Origin: Rhodococcus sp. 14-2483-1-2
GTDB taxonomy: Bacteria > Actinomycetota > Actinomycetes > Mycobacteriales > Mycobacteriaceae
NCBI RefSeq assembly: GCF_002259405.1
Contig: NZ_NPFW01000021.1
Location: 186,001 to 250,000, forward strand
Direction: 5' to 3'
Length of the DNA: 64,000 bases
Every line of letters starts with the position of its first letter. The stretch's first letter is position 1. Shown here one piece after another: positions 37,178 through 47,147 of this stretch. The translations under genes were made by a program, and so were the position numbers. The notes beneath the pieces were generated by a model. That model ran no database searches. It was not told the origin of the DNA and saw only the letters and a program-made list of their open reading frames with translations.

Positions 37178-37827
37178 TCAGACGGCTCATCCTGCTTCGG
37201 CACGGTCAGACGGAATACAACGCCACCGACCGCATGCAGGGTCAGCTCGACACCGATCTGTCCGAGCTCGGCCGCAGTCAGGCGAAGACGGCCGCCGCCG
37301 AACTGGCGACGCGTGAGCCGATCAAGATCGTCTCGTCGGATCTGCGGCGCGCGCTGGACACCGCGAACGCGCTCGGCGATGCAGCCGGCATGGCGGTGTC
37401 GGTGGACGAGCGTCTGCGCGAGACTCATCTCGGTCAGTGGCAGGGACTTACCCACACCGCGGTCGACGACATCGCCCCCGGTGCACGGCCGGCCTGGCGC
37501 GCCGACGCCACCATCGCCCCACCCGGTGGGGAGAGTCGCATCGACGTCGCCCGACGCAGTGTGCCGCTGGTTCGTGAACTCGCGGCAGGCGTCCCCGAGT
37601 GGGGTGCCGACGGCAACGAGCGCCCGCTCGTCCTCGTCGCACACGGAGGTCTGATCGCGGCACTGACCGCCGCGCTGCTCGATCTGCCGACCGATCGCTG
37701 GCCGGTGCTCGGAGGCCTCGCGAACACCAGCTGGGTTCAGCTCGGTGCGCACGGACCCGGCGAGAACCCGTCCTGGCGACTGGACGTGTGGAACGCCTCG
37801 GCGCGGGTGGCCAGTGACGTCCTCTGA
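37174..37827 (+). CDS. gpgP: Glucosyl-3-phosphoglycerate phosphatase (histidine phosphatase family)
   Basis: 217 aa, ATG inside the rsfS stop. Catalytic His in [10 protein letters not shown] (residues 7-16), [20 protein letters not shown], and second His in LVAHGGLI. The mycobacterial orthologue by position (Rv2419c) dephosphorylates glucosyl-3-phosphoglycerate in methylglucose lipopolysaccharide synthesis; a general phosphoglycerate mutase-like phosphatase is the fallback reading. The following octT overlaps by 14 bp and belongs to the same pathway, supporting the call. Confidence 0.87.
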   Translation: MIRRLILLRHGQTEYNATDRMQGQLDTDLSELGRSQAKTAAAELATREPIKIVSSDLRRALDTANALGDAAGMAVSVDERLRETHLGQWQGLTHTAVDDIAPGARPAWRADATIAPPGGESRIDVARRSVPLVRELAAGVPEWGADGNERPLVLVAHGGLIAALTAALLDLPTDRWPVLGGLANTSWVQLGAHGPGENPSWRLDVWNASARVASDVL

Positions 37828-38560
37828 GACGGCGCGACCCGCGCTGCTCGTGCTCGCGGACTCGTTGAGCTACTACGGACCCGAGGGCGGCCTACCCGTC
37901 GACGACCCGCGGCTCTGGCCCAATCTCGTTGCGGCGGAACTCGGTTGGACGGTCGAGTTGGTTGCGCGGATCGGCTGGACGAGTCGGGACGCGTGGTGGG
38001 CTCTGACCCAGGACCCGCGAGTGTGGGCAGTCATTCCCCGTGCCGGTGCCGTCGTGCTCGGAATCGGCGGCATGGATTCACTCCCGTCGCCGTTGCCGAC
38101 TGCGCTCCGGGAGCAGATCAGATACGTCCGACCGCCTGCCCTCCGGCGCGTGGTTCGCGCGGGATACCAAGCGGTACAACCTGTTCTGTCGCATCTCGGT
38201 TGGCCCGTGGCACTGCCGCCACGGCTCAGCGTCGAGTATCTGGAACAGACCCGCGCGGCACTGGCGTACGTGCGTCCCGAACTTCCCGTCATCGGTACCT
38301 ATCCGTCCGTGCACCGCTGCGATGCCTACGGCAAGGTGCACTCGGGTCGCGAACCAGCCGTTCGCGCGCTGCGTGCCTGGAGCGCGGACAGGAACGTCCC
38401 GATGGTCGACCTCGCCGACGCCGTACGACCGAACATCGAGTCCGAGAACGCGAACCCCGACGGCATCCACTGGGGATGGGACGCCCACATCGCGGTCGCC
38501 GACGCGATGCTGGAGGTCCTGCGACCCGTCGCCGCCGGAACGTCGACCGAATTGCCATGA
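37814..38560 (+). CDS. octT: Diglucosylglycerate octanoyltransferase (SGNH-type)
   Basis: 248 aa, GTG start inside gpgP. SGNH-hydrolase-like fold: [15 protein letters not shown] (nucleophile Ser near residue 17), GIGGMDSLP, and the C-terminal [11 protein letters not shown] with catalytic Asp and His. The Rv2418c orthologue transfers octanoate to diglucosylglycerate, an early step of methylglucose lipopolysaccharide assembly. Identity rests on synteny with gpgP and the SGNH motifs. ATGA overlap with degV. Confidence 0.85.
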   Translation: MTSSETARPALLVLADSLSYYGPEGGLPVDDPRLWPNLVAAELGWTVELVARIGWTSRDAWWALTQDPRVWAVIPRAGAVVLGIGGMDSLPSPLPTALREQIRYVRPPALRRVVRAGYQAVQPVLSHLGWPVALPPRLSVEYLEQTRAALAYVRPELPVIGTYPSVHRCDAYGKVHSGREPAVRALRAWSADRNVPMVDLADAVRPNIESENANPDGIHWGWDAHIAVADAMLEVLRPVAAGTSTELP

Positions 38561-39405
38561 CCGTCGCCGTCGTCACCGACTCCTCGTCCTGCCTGCCGGC
38601 CACACTCGCCGCCGAGCGAGGCATCGCGATGGTGCCACTGCATGTGCTGGTCGACGGGATCGACCATCGCGAGGGCGTCGACGACATTCCCGAGCAGTCC
38701 ACCTCGGGCAAGCCGGTGACCACCGCGGGGGCCTCTCCGGGCGAGCTGACCGAGGTCTATGCCGCGGCGCTCGAACGCAGCCGAGGTGCCGGTGTGGTGG
38801 CCTTGCACATCTCCCGGGGACTGTCGAGCACGTGGGAGGCAGCACGCCAGGCCGCAGAGCACGTGGGCTCGGCCGTCCGAGTCGTCGATTCCGCCTCGGC
38901 CGGAATGGGACTCGGCTTCGCGGTGCTGGCCGCGGCGGACACGGCCGCCGGGGGAGCAGAGCTGGACGAGGTGTACCGCGACGCGGTCGCCTCATCGACG
39001 GCGTCGAGATGCTTCATCGTCGTCGACCGACTCGACCACCTGCGACGGGGAGGCCGAATCGGCGCGGCCGCGGCCTTGCTCGGCACTGCGCTGGCCATGA
39101 AGCCGGTGCTGCACATCAGCGACGGCAAACTGGTGTTGAAGGAGAAGGCGCGGACCTCGTCCAAGGCGCTGAACAAGCTGGTCGACGCCGCCGTCGTTGC
39201 CGCGACCGAGGTCTGTGACGAATCGGGGGTTGCGCTCGCGGTGCACCACATGCAGTGCCCGGAGCGAGCCGAGGACGTAGCCGCGATGCTGGCCTCCCGA
39301 ATTCCGCACTCGACCAGCATCGACGTCTACCCCTTCGGTGCCGTTCTCGGCGCTCATGTCGGACCCGGCGCGGTCGGTGTCGTCGTGGCTCCGGGACGCC
39401 GATAA
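38557..39405 (+). CDS. DegV family fatty-acid-binding protein
   Basis: 282 aa, ATG overlapping the octT stop. DegV fold with [13 protein letters not shown] at the N-terminus, [15 protein letters not shown] (fatty-acid carboxylate-binding region), [12 protein letters not shown] and [20 protein letters not shown]. In Firmicutes the related FakB proteins present fatty acids to a kinase (FakA); no FakA is visible here. The same gene sits at the Rv2417c position. The role in this lineage is not established. Confidence 0.92.
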   Translation: MTVAVVTDSSSCLPATLAAERGIAMVPLHVLVDGIDHREGVDDIPEQSTSGKPVTTAGASPGELTEVYAAALERSRGAGVVALHISRGLSSTWEAARQAAEHVGSAVRVVDSASAGMGLGFAVLAAADTAAGGAELDEVYRDAVASSTASRCFIVVDRLDHLRRGGRIGAAAALLGTALAMKPVLHISDGKLVLKEKARTSSKALNKLVDAAVVAATEVCDESGVALAVHHMQCPERAEDVAAMLASRIPHSTSIDVYPFGAVLGAHVGPGAVGVVVAPGRR

Positions 39406-39514
39406 TCGGGTCGAGCCCTCGGTCGATCCACAGCCTCAGGGTTTGTACACAGGGCAATCGGCGACCTGCGTACGTCGGTGACTGAACCGATCGCGGGCAC
39501 TAGCGTCCTCGAGC

Positions 39515-40417
39515 ATGGGCGGCAACGACGATCGGGCGCACACGGTGGCGCGATTGAACTCCGTGCGCAGACAACACGATTCCGCCCACGATCGCGTCGG
39601 GCCCGAGGATTCGCGATCCGACGCCGGGTCCACAGAACCGGATTGGCTGCTGCCGGAAGCACAACGAACCGGCACCCCGTGGTCGACCCTGCTGCCATCA
39701 CGGTGGCGATCCGCCCGCGTCGACCCGGGGAAACAGGGGGCAGTGGCGATGGCGGCGGCCGGGGTCTTCGTCGTGCTGGTGGCGGGATTCGCGGTGTTTC
39801 GAGACGCACCGACTCCGGCGCCTGCGCCGCCGCTCGCTGTGGTCGCGACCGACGCGGTGGATACCGATGGAACCGTGGATACCGATGGAACGGTGGATAC
39901 CGACGACGCAGTCGATCCTGTGCCGAGCGCCGAGGCCGAACTCGTGGTGAGCGTCGTCGGACTCGTGACGCGCCCCGGATTGGTTCGGCTGCAACCGGGT
40001 TCGCGAGTCGCCGACGCGGTGGCCGCGGCAGGTGGCGCAGTCGAGGGTGCCGACTTGCTGGCGCTGAACATGGCCGCGCGAGTCGCCGACGGTGATCAGA
40101 TCGTCGTCGGAGTCGTGCCGCCGGAGGCAGCTCCACCGGTGAGCAGTACGACATCCGGGGTCGGCACATCGACAGGCGGTAGCGACGGCGCACCGGCCGG
40201 TGTCGGAGGTGCCGCGCCCGGCGGGACGGTGGACCTCAATGCCGCGACCGTCGCAGAACTGGACGCGTTGCCCGGGGTCGGGCCGGTCACCGCAACCTCG
40301 ATCGTCGGTTGGCGAGAGACCAACGGCCGCTTCGCAACCGTGGATCAGCTGTCCGAGGTGGACGGTATCGGGCCCGGCAGACTGGCGAAGATCCGAGACC
40401 TGGTGCATGTCGGGTGA
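39515..40417 (+). CDS. comEA: ComEA family DNA-binding protein
   Basis: 300 aa, ATG start. Cytoplasmic N-terminus of about 70 residues, one transmembrane helix near 76-95 (MAAAGVFVVLVAGFAVF), a Pro/Ala and Thr/Asp linker, a SLBB domain (about 148-198, VSVVGLVTRPGLVRL), a Ser/Gly/Thr linker and a helix-hairpin-helix pair (about 241-300, LNAATVAELDALPGVGP). In competent bacteria ComEA binds incoming DNA outside the membrane. Pilus genes are not in the window, so natural competence cannot be claimed. GTGA overlap with comEC. Confidence 0.92.
   Translation: MGGNDDRAHTVARLNSVRRQHDSAHDRVGPEDSRSDAGSTEPDWLLPEAQRTGTPWSTLLPSRWRSARVDPGKQGAVAMAAAGVFVVLVAGFAVFRDAPTPAPAPPLAVVATDAVDTDGTVDTDGTVDTDDAVDPVPSAEAELVVSVVGLVTRPGLVRLQPGSRVADAVAAAGGAVEGADLLALNMAARVADGDQIVVGVVPPEAAPPVSSTTSGVGTSTGGSDGAPAGVGGAAPGGTVDLNAATVAELDALPGVGPVTATSIVGWRETNGRFATVDQLSEVDGIGPGRLAKIRDLVHVG
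39857..39908 (+). repeat. 18-bp tandem repeat in comEA linker
   Basis: Two nearly identical 18-bp units (39857-39874 and 39875-39892) and a partial third encode VDTDGT-VDTDGT-VDTDDA in the linker after the transmembrane helix. Repeat number can change by slippage without breaking the frame and would alter linker length. Confidence 0.8.
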
Positions 40418-42006
40418 CCACCGATACCGCGTCGACCGGTGCGCCGCAGACCGAGGATCGTCTGCCGTTCGACGTGCGTCTGGTTCCGGCCGCTGCGGTG
40501 TGCTGGTCGATCACCGCGATCGGAATTCTCGGAGGACCCGGTGCTGCCCTCGCTGCCACCGCGTCGGCGGTTGCGTTGGTGCTGGTCGTCGCAGTAGTAC
40601 TGCACGGGTTGGCGATTCGGCACGCCTGGCCGGGGCCGAGTCGGTCCGGTGCGGTCGCGGTGATCGTGCTGGCGTTGTGCTTCGGGGGAGCGACCTGGCT
40701 CCAGATGCGCTCGTTGGCAGAACATCCCGTCGCTGCGGCGGCGGAGAAGCGGGCGTGGGTGACCGCGTCGGTGCGGCTTGAGGACGACCCACGCCTGCTG
40801 TTGTCGGCCGGGCCCTCGATGGTGATGACGAAGGCCGAGATGACTCGCGTGGACGTCGGCGGTGAGGCGCTGTACGTGGGCGGACGGGTGTCGATCATCG
40901 CCCCGGAATCGAGTTGGTCGGCATTGCTGCCGGGCCAGGAGGTCACCGTGCGGGGAAGGCTCGGTGTGCCGCTTCGACCGGACATGAGCGTGGCCGTCAT
41001 CCGCACTTCGGGTCCGCCCGTCACCGTGAACGAGCCCGGGGCGATCTCTGCTACCGCCGGCACCTTCCGGTCGAATCTTGCTGCGGTTGCGCAGAATTCG
41101 ATGCCACCGGATCGTGCAGGTCTGCTACCCGGTCTCGTGGTCGGGGACGTTTCCCGGTTGGACGAGACGGTCACCGAGAACTTCCGGGCGGCCGGGCTGA
41201 CGCATTTGACAGCTGTGTCGGGCGCAAATTTCTCCATCGTGATCGGGGCGGTTCTGTTGGTGCTGCGAGGAATCGGAATCGGTCCCCGCGCAACGGTCGC
41301 GGTGGCATTCGTCGTACTCGTGGCCTTCGTGATCGTGGCCCGGCCGTCGCCGAGTGTGGTGCGGGCGGCAGTGACGGGGTCGATCGGTCTGGTGGCGTTG
41401 GTCACCGGCCGACGAAGGCAGGCGGTTCCGGCGCTGTGCGGCGCGGTGTTGGGTCTGCTCGCGTGGTGGCCGAGGCTGGCGGTGGATGTCGGATTCGTAC
41501 TGTCGGTGTTCGCCACCGCGGGGCTCGTGCTCGTCGCTCCGATCTGGGGCGACTGGCTTCGCGCACGTGGGTGGCCGAGGGCGGCAGCGGAGGTGGTGGC
41601 GGTCGCAGCGGCAGCACACGCGGTGACGGCACCGGTGGTCGCGGCCATGACCGGAACGTTCAGCGTGGTGGGCGTCGCAGCGAATGTGCTGGCGGCACCG
41701 GTCGTCGCTCCGATCACGGTGGTGGGGATCGTCACAGCAGTGATCGCCACCGTCAGCGGGTCGCTCGCGGAACTGGTGGCGCAGCTGGCGTCCGCACCAC
41801 TGTGGTGGTTGATCGCGGTGGCGGAGGAGGCTGCGTCGGTGCCGGTAGCGGGCGTTGTGGTCCCCGACGGCGTCCGGGGCGCAGCGTTGGCAGCGTTGTC
41901 GACTGCCGCCCTGCTGACGGCCCTGCGTTTCATCGTGTTCCGGTGGGTGGCCGCGGCGGTGGCCCTGGCGGCACTCGCATTGTGGACGGCGCACGTTCTG
42001 TGGTGA
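40414..42006 (+). CDS. comEC: ComEC/Rec2 family DNA internalisation channel, competence domain only
   Basis: 530 aa, GTG start in the comEA stop. Very hydrophobic with about ten membrane segments; an OB-like extracytoplasmic part (DUF4131) at about 85-210 ([13 protein letters not shown]); the Competence domain at about 225-490 with the family mark [19 protein letters not shown]. It lacks the C-terminal metallo-beta-lactamase nuclease domain of longer ComEC proteins. With ComEA it would form the membrane part of a DNA uptake system. Confidence 0.92.
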   Translation: MTTDTASTGAPQTEDRLPFDVRLVPAAAVCWSITAIGILGGPGAALAATASAVALVLVVAVVLHGLAIRHAWPGPSRSGAVAVIVLALCFGGATWLQMRSLAEHPVAAAAEKRAWVTASVRLEDDPRLLLSAGPSMVMTKAEMTRVDVGGEALYVGGRVSIIAPESSWSALLPGQEVTVRGRLGVPLRPDMSVAVIRTSGPPVTVNEPGAISATAGTFRSNLAAVAQNSMPPDRAGLLPGLVVGDVSRLDETVTENFRAAGLTHLTAVSGANFSIVIGAVLLVLRGIGIGPRATVAVAFVVLVAFVIVARPSPSVVRAAVTGSIGLVALVTGRRRQAVPALCGAVLGLLAWWPRLAVDVGFVLSVFATAGLVLVAPIWGDWLRARGWPRAAAEVVAVAAAAHAVTAPVVAAMTGTFSVVGVAANVLAAPVVAPITVVGIVTAVIATVSGSLAELVAQLASAPLWWLIAVAEEAASVPVAGVVVPDGVRGAALAALSTAALLTALRFIVFRWVAAAVALAALALWTAHVLW

Positions 42007-42058
42007 GTGCTCGGACTTCGAGCGGATGGTCGCAGTGTCGGCCACGCATGGCACGATC

Positions 42059-43033
42059 ATGGTCGTGACTTCGAGTGTGGCTCCTCTGCATCTGGTTCTC
42101 GGCGACGAGGAACTTCTGATGGATCGCGCGGTAGCCGCGATCGTGGCTCAGGTGCGTGCGAATGCTGCGATTCCGGGGGAGGATCTGCCGGTCACGCGGT
42201 TGCGCACCGGTGATGCCAGTGCCCCGGAACTCGCCGAACTGCTCAGTCCCTCGCTGTTCGCCGAGGACCGTGTTCTCGTGCTCGAGGCCGCAGCCGAGGC
42301 AGGCAAGGACGCTGCCGCGCTGGTACTCGACGCCGCTACCGATCCGCCCGAGGGTGCTGTGGTGGTGGTCATGCACTCCGGCGGCGGCCGGGCCAAGGCG
42401 ATGGTCGGTGCACTGCAGAAATGCGGAGCACAGGTGCACGAGTGCGCCAAGCTCACCAAGCCCGCCGAACGCATCGACTTCGTCCGCGGAGAATTTCGTA
42501 CCGCAGACGTCCGGGTGAGCGGCGACGTCATCGAGGCGGTCGTCGAGTCCGTCGGCAACGAACTTCGTGAACTTGCCTCGGCGTGTTCGCAATTGGTCTC
42601 CGACACCGGCGGCAAGGTCGACCTCGCCGCGGTGCGTCGCTACTACTCCGGCAAGGCCGAGGTCTCCGGATTCGACGTCGCGGACAAAGCGGTGATCGGT
42701 GACCGTGCCGGCGCTCTGGAGGCTCTGCGCTGGGCGATGCACCGGGGCGTGGCGCACGTGCTGCTCGCCGACGCGTTGGCCGATGCCGTTCGCACCATTG
42801 CGCTGGTGGGGTCGGCGGGCCGCGGCGACCCCTTCCGAATGGCAGGGGAGCTGGGTATGCCGCCGTGGAAGATCAAGAAGGCGCAGGGTCAGGCGCGCGG
42901 CTGGAACGGCCGATCGATCGCACAGGCGCTGCGCGTTGTCGCGCAGCTCAATGCCGACGTCAAAGGTCAAGCAGCGGATGCGGACTACGCGGTGGAGAGA
43001 GCAGTGGCCGAGGTCGCATCACTGGGTAGGTGA
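42059..43033 (+). CDS. holA: DNA polymerase III subunit delta
   Basis: 324 aa with ATG 42059; further in-frame starts at 42026, 42032, 42062 and 42065 make the N-terminus uncertain, but conserved sequence starts at [15 protein letters not shown]. The delta subunit opens the beta clamp in the clamp loader. AAA+-like fold without a working Walker A, and a C-terminal helical collar ([17 protein letters not shown]). Always follows comEC in this lineage. It ends at a hairpin shared with the convergent rpsT. Confidence 0.93.
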   Translation: MVVTSSVAPLHLVLGDEELLMDRAVAAIVAQVRANAAIPGEDLPVTRLRTGDASAPELAELLSPSLFAEDRVLVLEAAAEAGKDAAALVLDAATDPPEGAVVVVMHSGGGRAKAMVGALQKCGAQVHECAKLTKPAERIDFVRGEFRTADVRVSGDVIEAVVESVGNELRELASACSQLVSDTGGKVDLAAVRRYYSGKAEVSGFDVADKAVIGDRAGALEALRWAMHRGVAHVLLADALADAVRTIALVGSAGRGDPFRMAGELGMPPWKIKKAQGQARGWNGRSIAQALRVVAQLNADVKGQAADADYAVERAVAEVASLGR

Positions 43034-43060
43034 CGTCGGCAGAGTGCAGAGAGCACGAAA

Positions 43061-43095
43061 GAGCCCGCCGCATCCTTGCCGGATGCGGCGGGCTC
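43061..43095. terminator. Terminator hairpin between holA and rpsT
   Basis: Perfect 15-bp inverted repeat (43061-43075 and 43081-43095, GAGCCCGCCGCATCC and its complement) with a 5-nt loop. On the minus strand it is followed by TTTCGTG, so it works best for rpsT (20 bp after its stop), but it can also stop holA transcription from the other side. Confidence 0.85.
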
Positions 43096-43114
43096 GATCG
43101 AGCTCAGTGATGTA

Positions 43115-43375
43115 TCAGAGCTTGTTGACTGCGAGAGCCAGTGCCGACTTCTTGTTGGCTGCCTGGTTCTTGTGGATGACGCCCTTGCTGGCTGCCTTGT
43201 CGAGCTTGCGGCCTGCATCGAGAAGAATCTCGGAAGCCTTGTCCTTGTCGCCCGCAGCCTGTGCCTCGCGGAACGAGCGGATGACGGTACGAAGCGAGGA
43301 CTTCACCGACTGGTTGCGCAGGCGTGCACGCTCGTTGGTGAGAATCCGCTTCTTCTGGGACTTGATATTGGCCAC
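43115..43375 (-). CDS. rpsT: 30S ribosomal protein S20 (bS20)
   Basis: 86 aa from GTG 43375, preceded by AAGGA. Typical S20: [20 protein letters not shown] at the start and a Lys-rich helical bundle ending [21 protein letters not shown]. Binds 16S rRNA helices 9 and 44. The longer open frame up to 43507 has no conserved sequence. A minus-strand TATTCT lies about 105 bp upstream and may be its -10. Convergent with holA, as in mycobacteria. Confidence 0.97.
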   Translation of the reverse strand: MANIKSQKKRILTNERARLRNQSVKSSLRTVIRSFREAQAAGDKDKASEILLDAGRKLDKAASKGVIHKNQAANKKSALALAVNKL

Positions 43376-43580
43376 GCGTAAAATCCTTGTCGTCTTCGTC
43401 GGTATTCCGGTCAGGGCGATCCATGCTGGAATGCCCGAAGTCTGCTGCTGAGCGTTGGAGCCCTGCGCCGAAGATCGAGAATACCAGCACGGTCGGCCAG
43501 AACCCAATCCGGAGTGGGGTGACGATGCGTTTCAAGAAATTAACGCTTCTACCGCGCCTAACTCCTGTCTCTGTAGCAAC

Positions 43581-45284
43581 ATGGCCAGAATGAGTCCGCG
43601 ATCGGCAACGCCTGCCACCACCAAGGCCAAAGCGACCAAAACCAAGACAGCGGATCGTGTCGAACCCGAAGCCGACGGAGTGTTCGGAGGGTATTCCGAC
43701 GTCGGAAAGTACAGTCTCGCCTTCGACGAGATGTTCGACGCGGACGGGCGCACCCGAACTCCGTACAAGGGCATCCACACCGCACTCGCCCCGGCGAACG
43801 CGGTGGACCTGGACGCGAGATCCGACGCGCTGGGACGAGCCTTCATCGACCAGGGCATCACGTTCTCCCTGTCCGGTCAGGAACGCCCCTTCCCGCTCGA
43901 CCAGGTTCCTCGCGTCATCGCAGCAGGGGAATGGTCACGACTCGAGCGCGGCATCAAGCAGCGTGTCAAAGCCCTCGAGATGTTCCTCGCCGACATCTAC
44001 GGCGACCAGGAAATTCTGCGCGACGGCGTGGTACCCAAGCGGCTGGTGACCTCCTGCGAGCATTTCCACCGCGAAGCGGTCGGCATCACGCCACCCAACG
44101 GTGTGCGCATCCACGTCGCCGGCATCGACCTCGTCCGTGACGCTCAGGGCACCTTCCGAGTGCTGGAGGACAACCTGCGGTCGCCGTCGGGCGTGTCCTA
44201 CGTGATGGAGAACCGGCGCACCATGGCCCGGGTGTTCCCCGACCTGTTCGCCAGCCACCGCGTCCGCGCCGTCGGCGATTACGCCTCGCACCTGCTGCGA
44301 GCACTGCGCGCATCCGCCGCCCTCAACGAGGCCGACCCGACTGTGGTGGTTCTCACTCCAGGCGTGGCCAACTCGGCGTACTTCGAGCACTCGTTGCTCG
44401 CGAGACTGATGGGTGTCGAACTCGTCGAAGGACGAGACCTGTTCTGCCGAGACAACATCGTCTACATGCGCACCACCGAGGGCGAGCGTCAGGTCGACGT
44501 CATCTACCGACGTATCGACGACGACTACCTCGACCCCATGCAGTTCCGTCCCGACTCGGTGCTGGGAGTGGCAGGTCTGGTCAACGCCGCCCGCGCAGGC
44601 AACGTCGTCATCTCGAGTGCCGTCGGAAACGGCGTCGGCGACGACAAGCTGGTCTACACCTACGTTCCGACGATCATCGATTACTACATGGGCGAGAAGC
44701 CGTTGCTGGCCAACGTCGACACGTTCCGGTGCTGGCTCGACGACGAGTGCGAGGAAGTTCTCGACCGCATCGACGAACTGGTCATCAAGCCGGTGGAAGG
44801 CTCGGGCGGCTACGGCATCGTCTTCGGACCCGACGCTTCACCGAAGGAACTCGCGACCATCAGCAAGAAGGTTCGCGCGGATCCGCGCGGCTGGATCGCG
44901 CAGCCCGTCGTGCAGCTCTCGACGGTGCCGACCAAGATCGGCGACCGTTTGGTACCCCGCCACGTCGACCTACGGCCGTTCGCTGTCAACGACGGCGACG
45001 ACGTCTGGGTGTTGCCCGGCGGTCTCACTCGGGTGGCGTTGCCGGAGGGTTCTCTGGTGGTCAACTCGAGCCAGGGCGGCGGCAGCAAGGACACCTGGGT
45101 TCTGGCCACCCGAACGTCGCAGGAGGAGCAGGAGCTCGCAGGCGAGGAGATCGTCAGCGTTCCGCCGGAGTCACCGATGGCCGAACAAGGCCCCGAGCTG
45201 ACGATGGACCAGCAGATGAATCAGCAACAGCAACAGCAACAGCAGCAAGCAACGAACTCGGACTCGAACGGCGGTGGACAGTAA
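43581..45284 (+). CDS. Circularly permuted ATP-grasp protein (DUF404/DUF407 type)
   Basis: 567 aa from ATG 43581 (ATG 43590 is an alternative). After a 35-residue Lys/Thr-rich start, conserved family sequence runs from about 40 to 510: FDEMFDADGRTRTPYKGI, GITPPNGVRIHVAGIDLVRD, VLEDNLRSPSGVSYVMENR, RFRPDSVLG-like stretch, KPVEGSGGYGIVFGPDA (nucleotide loop) and RHVDLRPFAV. It joins acids and amines via acyl-phosphates in other ATP-grasp enzymes; the substrate here is unknown. The tail holds nine consecutive glutamines. First gene of a conserved three-gene module (Rv2411c-Rv2409c position). Confidence 0.9.
   Translation: MARMSPRSATPATTKAKATKTKTADRVEPEADGVFGGYSDVGKYSLAFDEMFDADGRTRTPYKGIHTALAPANAVDLDARSDALGRAFIDQGITFSLSGQERPFPLDQVPRVIAAGEWSRLERGIKQRVKALEMFLADIYGDQEILRDGVVPKRLVTSCEHFHREAVGITPPNGVRIHVAGIDLVRDAQGTFRVLEDNLRSPSGVSYVMENRRTMARVFPDLFASHRVRAVGDYASHLLRALRASAALNEADPTVVVLTPGVANSAYFEHSLLARLMGVELVEGRDLFCRDNIVYMRTTEGERQVDVIYRRIDDDYLDPMQFRPDSVLGVAGLVNAARAGNVVISSAVGNGVGDDKLVYTYVPTIIDYYMGEKPLLANVDTFRCWLDDECEEVLDRIDELVIKPVEGSGGYGIVFGPDASPKELATISKKVRADPRGWIAQPVVQLSTVPTKIGDRLVPRHVDLRPFAVNDGDDVWVLPGGLTRVALPEGSLVVNSSQGGGSKDTWVLATRTSQEEQELAGEEIVSVPPESPMAEQGPELTMDQQMNQQQQQQQQQATNSDSNGGGQ
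45222..45248 (+). repeat. CAG/CAA trinucleotide run encoding nine glutamines
   Basis: Nine consecutive CAG or CAA codons near the 3' end of the ATP-grasp gene, 12 codons before its stop. Such runs are rare in GC-rich actinobacteria and can change length by slippage without frameshift. Confidence 0.9.
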
Positions 45285-46259
45285 ATGCTCGCGCGCAACG
45301 CAGAGTCGCTCTACTGGATCGGGCGGTACGTCGAGAGAGCGGACGACACGGCCCGCATTCTCGACGTCACCGTCCACCAGCTTCTCGAAGACGCCACGGT
45401 CGATCCCGACCACACCTCGCGAGTGTTGTTGCGAGTGCTCGGGTTCAAGCACGAGCCGGACGTCTCGCTCGACGTGTGGTCGCTCACCGAGGTCGTCGCC
45501 TTCAGCCGAGACGGATTGGGTTCGATCGTGGACTCACTGTCGAGCGCGCGCGAGAACGCCCGCGGTGCGCGTGAAGTCACGTCCAGTGAGATGTGGGAGT
45601 GCTTGAACACCACGTACAACGGGTTGAACGAGCGCATCAGGGCGTCCAAGCGCACCGGCCCGGCCGAGTTCTTCAGCTACATCGAAGAGCGCGCCGCGAT
45701 GTTCGCCGGTCTCGCGGACTCCACCCTCAGTCACGACGACGGCTACCGCTTCCTCCTGCTCGGTCGCTCGGTCGAGCGCATCGACATGATCGTTCGGTTG
45801 TTGCTCTCGCGAGCCGGTGACCGGCCGTCGTCGCCGGCGTGGGTCACTGTGCTTCGCTCCGCCGGTGCCCACGACACCTACCTGCGCACCTACCGCGGCG
45901 CGCTCGACGCCCAGCGAGTTCTCGAATTCATGTTGTTGGACAGGCTCTTTCCTCGATCGGTGTTCTACGCACTCAACGAGGCGGAACGTTCGCTGGATCA
46001 GCTCGACCATCAGCCCAACAGTCGAGTCGGTGCGCGCGCCGAAGCGCAGCGCCTACTCGGTCGCGCTCGCAGCGAACTCGAATTCCTCCGTCCCGGGGAA
46101 ATTCTCGACGATCTGCAGGAGCGCCTGCTCTCTCTGCAGGAAACCTGCCGTGAGCTCGGTGATGCGATCTCCAAGCAGTATTTCCACGCCGCTCCGTGGG
46201 TTGCGTGGACGGACGCCGGCTCCGGAACATTCGAAGATCAATTGGAAGGTGAACTGTGA
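45285..46259 (+). CDS. Alpha-E domain protein (DUF403)
   Basis: 324 aa, ATG directly after the preceding TAA. All-helical protein starting MLARNAESLYWIGRYVERADDTAR, the typical alpha-E opening, with LLLGRSVERIDMIVRLLL and SVFYALNEAERSLDQL further on. Alpha-E proteins always travel with the circularly permuted ATP-grasp and transglutaminase-like genes and probably form one complex. GTGA overlap with the next gene. No membrane segments or signal peptide. Confidence 0.9.
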   Translation: MLARNAESLYWIGRYVERADDTARILDVTVHQLLEDATVDPDHTSRVLLRVLGFKHEPDVSLDVWSLTEVVAFSRDGLGSIVDSLSSARENARGAREVTSSEMWECLNTTYNGLNERIRASKRTGPAEFFSYIEERAAMFAGLADSTLSHDDGYRFLLLGRSVERIDMIVRLLLSRAGDRPSSPAWVTVLRSAGAHDTYLRTYRGALDAQRVLEFMLLDRLFPRSVFYALNEAERSLDQLDHQPNSRVGARAEAQRLLGRARSELEFLRPGEILDDLQERLLSLQETCRELGDAISKQYFHAAPWVAWTDAGSGTFEDQLEGEL

Positions 46260-47098
46260 GCTGGCGTATGCGTGTCGTGCACACCACGGGCTATCAGTAC
46301 GACGCACCGGTGACGTCGTCGTACAACGAGGCTCGGTTGACGCCGCGAAGTGACAATCGGCAGAACGTGATTCTGAACCGAGTCGAGACCAACCCGGTGA
46401 CGCGTTCCTATCGCTACACCGACTACTGGGGCACTGCGGTGACGGCGTTCGACCTGCACGCACCGCACACCGAGCTCGAGGTCACCGGATCGTCGGTGGT
46501 CGAGACCGACCCCTTCGTCTACCCGGACGAGAACGCCTCCTGGGAAGAACTCGCGAGCGATCCGGTCATCGACCGTTTCAACGAGGTCCTCGACAACACC
46601 GAGTACGTGCCGAAGAACAGGCAACTCGCGTCGGTGGCGAAAAAGCTGTCGAAGGGCCTACCGCCGCAGGAATCGGTGGTCGAGATCGCCAACTGGGTCA
46701 ACCAGGAGATGTCCTACGTGCCGGGAACCACCGGCGTGCACACCTCGGCCGTGGAAGCGTGGTCGGAGAAGAAGGGCGTCTGCCAGGACTACGCCCACCT
46801 GACGCTGCTGATGCTGCGCAGCGTCGGCATCCCCAGCCGGTACGTCTCGGGCTACCTGCACCCGAAGAAACAGGCCGCGATCGGTGCGACGGTGGAAGGC
46901 CAGAGCCACGCCTGGATCGAGGCCTGGACCGGGGCGTGGTGGGGCTACGACCCGACCAACGCCATCGCCGTCAACGAGCAGCACGTGTCGGTCGGACTCG
47001 GCCGCGACTACGCCGACGTCCCCCCGCTCAAGGGCATCTTCTCCGGCGGCGGTTCGACGGCTCTCGACGTGGTCGTGGAAATCACGCGGTTGGCTTGA
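46256..47098 (+). CDS. Transglutaminase-like cysteine protease family protein
   Basis: 280 aa, GTG start overlapping the alpha-E gene. N-terminal beta-rich domain (about 1-120, RVVHTTGYQYDAPVTSSYNE) and transglutaminase core (about 150-245): the catalytic Cys in KKGVCQDYAHLTLLMLRS, His in GQSHAWIEAW and Asp in WGYDPTNA form an intact triad. It may cut or transfer a peptide bond formed by the ATP-grasp partner. The product of this module is not known. Confidence 0.92.
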   Translation: MSWRMRVVHTTGYQYDAPVTSSYNEARLTPRSDNRQNVILNRVETNPVTRSYRYTDYWGTAVTAFDLHAPHTELEVTGSSVVETDPFVYPDENASWEELASDPVIDRFNEVLDNTEYVPKNRQLASVAKKLSKGLPPQESVVEIANWVNQEMSYVPGTTGVHTSAVEAWSEKKGVCQDYAHLTLLMLRSVGIPSRYVSGYLHPKKQAAIGATVEGQSHAWIEAWTGAWWGYDPTNAIAVNEQHVSVGLGRDYADVPPLKGIFSGGGSTALDVVVEITRLA

Positions 47099-47103
47099 GC
47101 TCG

Positions 47104-47144
47104 GTGCGCGTTGTGCGCCCTTTCATGGGGTGCACAACGCGCAC
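47104..47144. terminator. Hairpin between convergent genes, probable bidirectional terminator
   Basis: Perfect 13-bp inverted repeat (47104-47116 and 47132-47144, GTGCGCGTTGTGC and its complement), 15-nt loop, placed exactly between the transglutaminase stop and the PemK-like stop on the other strand. There is no T-run on either side. Confidence 0.6.
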
Positions 47145-47147
47145 ACA

